Origin: Malurus cyaneus samueli | Lineage: Eukaryota > Chordata > Aves > Passeriformes > Maluridae | Direction of reading: 5' to 3' | Assembly (NCBI GenBank): GCA_009741485.1 | Contig: CM019216.1 | Location: 24,403,119-24,467,118 of the forward strand | Length of the DNA stretch: 64,000 nucleotides | Part shown: piece after piece, positions 59,958 to 64,000 of the stretch | Numbering within the stretch: position 1 is the stretch's first letter | How the letters are laid out: every line of letters begins with the position of its first letter | Made by a program: the position numbers and the translations under genes | Notes under the pieces: generated by a model | What the model saw: the letters and a program-made list of their open reading frames with translations, nothing else | Told to the model about the DNA's origin: nothing | Databases searched by the model: none

Positions 59958-62900
59958 CTACATTATGCTAACAAATACTGTAGCTAAATGAATAGATGAC
60001 AAAGGTGCTTAGTCTTCCTTTTAAAACTGTTCTGCTTGATGTAAACTGACTAAAAAAATCATTGGGTCAGATAAGGAGAAGAAATATAAACTCAAATCTC
60101 TATCACTAGAGGAAGATTCTTCCAGAGAGAGAAACAGTCTTAATCTCTGCCTTGGTAAAAATTATATATTTTGTGTTGAAGTTGTTCTCCATCTACCTTT
60201 CCTGCCAGTCAGGTTTTAAATTCTGTTAGCATAGAATTGATGCAGTGGGGTAAAATTAAGAATCTCTGCTTTCATTTAAAATTATAGCTATTTAAAATTT
60301 TTATCATGTTTTCAAAGAAGCCTTGAAAGCAAGCTAGTGCCAGAGGAAAAGAAGGGATAGACGAGTACTAAATTCCTAACATTTCAATCCCTGCTGGCAA
60401 TTTAACAGCATCAAACAAAAATTAGCTGCCATGTTCTGTAGTTACATTAGGTGGCACCATCTTCACAGATTTATTGTTTACAAAAAAAAAGCTTAAAAAC
60501 ATTAATTCTGAAATCGAGTATGAAATACCTTTATAAAGTAGATGCTTGATTTGCAAATAATAGGAACATCTGACATTATTTAGACAAGAAAGAATACTCA
60601 GTTTCCATGTAAGAGAAATCTCCATTGCTAAAGAAAAGGCACAAGGAGCAGCTAGCAGGAAAGCAGAAATGCCGACGGATTTACCAGTAAACCATGCTCT
60701 GTAATAGGCTTATTATGAAAACCACAATTCACTCTCCATCTCTAAACAGGTTCTGTTCCCAGAAAAATAAAGCTAAAGCCCACTTATGATTCAACTTATT
60801 TAGCTGTGTTATGATTGTTTGCCAGGACCTTTTCATTCCTCACTTATTAATAGAGGAATTTGTTTAAAAAGTTGAGAAATGCCAATTCCACTTTGCAACA
60901 TTCATCGCTATTTCACAGCGTGGTTCTCCTTGTGTTAAAATGAAGTTAGAACTTCCATAAATTGAATGAAGGAAAGAATAAGTAGGGACAGCAACCAACA
61001 TCAAATTCAATTAAGATCAATCTCTTCTCAAATCATCTGTATGTCAGGCAAGGCATGGACTTAAGTATGGATATCCAGTGTCCCTAGGTGGTGCCCCAAA
61101 ACCAATGGAAATAAGTAAGGAAGTCCACTTTTTCTTAAGGTTAAAAAAAAAAAATAAAAAAAAAAAACCTTCATATATTCTTAAACACATTTCTGCTAAA
61201 TGTTTTCTCTTTGATGTATTTAAACCTTTGTAACTGTTCCAGCTGGCTGTAGTCCTGTTTCCATGTCATTAACTTGCCATCACAGTTGAAAATCTCATTA
61301 GAAAGAAATTCTTATAAGACTCATGACACAAATGCTCCTGGTCTTGAAGAGAGTTCTTGTCAGAGCTAAACTTGAAAACTCAATGTTTAATTTTACCAAA
61401 TTTGGAAAATACTGTCCATCAGATAGAAATAGATGGATGAGAGTGTCTAAATATTTTAGGACCTGAAAATAGAAGCAAATTTCTGTTTCATTGTTCCAAG
61501 TTAACATACTAGGAACTCATTAAATCAGTTTAAGTAACCTCTTTGTCATGGCCTGAGTATCCAGGATCAAATTTATAAAGGCAAACAGATGCTATTTGAC
61601 ATTTTCATGCAGGTACCTTACTGCTGATACTGCTGATGATTCTCTGATACCAAATTTCACCCCAGTGTGAACTCATGCCATTTGCCAATTCTCACAGAGA
61701 CAGGTGACTCAAGCAGCCTGTGATGAATATCCCTCCACTCTGTTTATATCAACACAAAAAAGCAATAACAATTCAAAATTATGACTTCAGGTAGGTGATT
61801 TAGGTAAAAAGCATTTTAAAGTACTGAAGGCCTTAAATACCCAGCCTTGCAATTAGTATTAAATCTATCATAGTATTTCAGAACAAAGTGATACTGGACT
61901 ATTACACACTCTGTTTTCTTGCACATATTGCTGCTTCAAAGCTGAATTAAGGATGACATCTATTTATTAAGAACAAAACCAACAACTTGCCTTAAGTTAC
62001 AGTGACAAAAATTAGAAAATATTGCAAAAGAACTGAGTTGCTCTATTGCTCTAAAAGAAACTACATTGGTGTCACTGTTTAAGTGTTTTCAAAGACATGC
62101 AGCAAAGTCTTGCTGAAAATACTTTTAGGCTGCAGAGGTTACCAGGTCTCTCTAAAATGCCTCTCTGAGTTCCTACTGTTTGTAAGAGCCTTTACAGAGT
62201 AGGTATTATAGGATTTTCCATCAATTGAAGAACAGTAATGTGTAGCTGACTAATGCGAGGCATTTATACAAGTTAAAAGTAATCTGGATATGATTTCAAT
62301 AGAGCAAACCACAGTAGTCCTGGAAAACAGATTTACTCCCACACACCTTTTTTACTCACTTACTGAAGTAATAATACTGCCCATACCTAGAAGGTGGAAG
62401 AAAGAATCAGAGACTTGTTTCATGGTTTATGTTAGTAAGACTGTTATCTGCAACAGTCAAAAAAGAGGCTTGGCTATGAAAAACCAACCACATCAGTTAA
62501 AAGCAGTCGATATGTACAGCAGTACATACTGCAGTACAGAAAACAGTCAATGTTTCTTTTTGCTGCAATTTTGTACATTTTCTTGAGCCAGGTGATAGAG
62601 GTTGATTTCATAAATGCCATTTACCATTTGTCATAGAGCTTCAAGCAAACATTCTTGAGGTTGAGCCGCTGTGTGAAATAAATACTCATTACTCACTGAA
62701 GGAGAGGAACTGGACAAAGTGAAGCTGGGTGTGCTGCCTCTGATGCCTTCTAATACATCTACCATTTCTACCCTGACCACTCAAAGACCACGGGGTCAAG
62801 CCTATGCCAAGAGTATTATATATTGTCATTACTGCCCTTTTAATCCATGGGGATGAATGAAACTGTAACAGGAATTCCAATAATGGTTTGGAAACTTCCA

Positions 62901-64000
62901 TGTGCACAACAAATGAATGGATTGAAAGCACACCAAAATCAGTTTGGGAGGCCCTCAAGCAGTGCACTTGTGGCCCATCACCCTTCCTTGCCCATAGTGG
63001 ACTGCATTTTATACATGCTCACGTGTCAGATGGCATTCAGGCCTCAGAACAGGCCAGGGACTGTCTCTAATAAACAGTTTAGGTGTGCCAAGCACATTTT
63101 GGAGGGCACAAGCTATTATACATAAGAACATGAATGAAGCAGTTCCAATCAACCTCAGGATTCAAGAGCTGTTCTTGGATATTTATGCATAAATATGCTT
63201 CTTGCATATTTATGCATATTTATGATTTACATTTAGTCTGACAGCCCAGTATGGGTAAAGGAGGAGATGGTGTAGCACATAGGAGGCTATCAAATGTATG
63301 GCTCCTTTGAGCTCTGCCATGGTCCTTTGAAAGAATTTTGTTGCCAAATCATTTCCTGCAACTCTGATAAGAGCAGTGAGGGACTCACCCCTCCATGCCA
63401 CAGTCCAGAGGTCATCACTCAGCACACTTTGAATCTCTGTTAGCTTTTTGTAATAAGATGAACAACATTGGCATAGATTGTGAAATAAAGACATGGTGCA
63501 GATGTAATTTCTGACTGATCCTTCTCACTGCCTTATCAGGCCAATTCACACCTAATATGTCTTCTCCAAGTGGATAAGTTGCAGTGCCATAGAAAGGTTT
63601 CCTTTCCCATACACAGTCCAGTGGTTAAAATTTCCACTCACAAATAGCTCCCTCTACCCTGCAGATATTTCTAATGCTGAATGAATATTTTTCATAGACA
63701 CTTTCATTTTCAACTAGCACCTGACCTTCCAAATATAATCGAGAGAGGTAATGAGGAAAACACTCCTTATCTGCTTAGATGAGGAGGTGCCAAATCCCCA
63801 CTTCTTTGCTACCAATTCAGGGTAACTTAGAAGATAATTTTTCTTCCAGTGATCCATAGAGTAGGTTGATCTACTCAATAGTTACAGAAGCCTGAGGCAG
63901 AAGTCATTACAAAAACAGCAAAGAGGAACCTGACCTGCATTGCAGTGAGGACTCCAGGGCAAACTGCATGGACAGAAGTGCTCTGCAATTTTTCTCAGCT
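59958..64000. other. Gene-free AT-rich DNA to the window end
   Basis: No coding exon, RNA gene or transposable element was recognised. It contains A-rich tracts and the palindrome cluster at 63.2 kb. Confidence 0.6.
63179..63222. repeat. 18-bp palindrome followed by a decamer duplication
   Basis: ATATTTATGCATAAATAT (63179-63196) is a perfect palindrome. After six bases comes TGCATATTTA twice in tandem (63203-63222). The shared ATGCAT/TGCATA cores resemble POU-type sites, but function is unknown. Confidence 0.9.

Noticed and set aside
1..64000. CRISPR arrays, tRNA or rRNA genes, prokaryote-style operons, intact transposons
   Set aside because: None was seen on either strand. The window is a vertebrate locus with one split gene and scattered retroelement fragments.

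Overview
The window is nuclear DNA of a vertebrate, almost certainly a bird. Three things point there: scattered truncated CR1 retrotransposons with the 3' ends typical of avian CR1, two solo retroviral LTRs (one of a kind abundant in avian genomes), and one split vertebrate gene with long introns in AT-rich DNA of low repeat density. A songbird or other neoavian is plausible, but the species cannot be fixed from this sequence.

The only protein-coding gene I can support is LGSN (lengsin), on the minus strand from about 53200 down to about 31250. It has four coding exons: 53126-53155, 45487-46465, 34812-34990 and 31999-33198. They join with GT-AG junctions and compatible phases into a 795-residue open frame. 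Exon 1 encodes a 10-residue start. Exon 2 encodes an unusually long hydrophilic N-terminal region. Exons 3 and 4 encode a class I glutamine-synthetase fold in which several catalytic residues are replaced, as is known for this lens protein. A TATA box lies 77 bases upstream of the ATG, and two tiny upstream reading frames sit between them.

Layout: 1-17563 is gene-free AT-rich DNA. 17564-17808 is a CR1 fragment. 20043-20451 is a solo LTR with perfect 6-bp target duplications. 23890-24458 is a second, older solo LTR in reverse orientation. 28485-29331 is an internally deleted CR1. About 31250-53200 is LGSN, with a CR1 fragment and an exact tandem duplication of the first 68 bases of intron 2. 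53233-64000 is the upstream flank, with a CR1 fragment near 54.8 kb, another ending in a long ATTCT array near 59.9 kb, and palindromic AT-rich motifs near 63.2 kb.

I found no operon, CRISPR array, tRNA, rRNA, intact transposon or clearly new multi-gene system. The most notable observations are the expanded LGSN exon 2, the 68-bp duplication that begins exactly at a splice donor and creates a second donor, and the overlapping uORF arrangement at the LGSN start.
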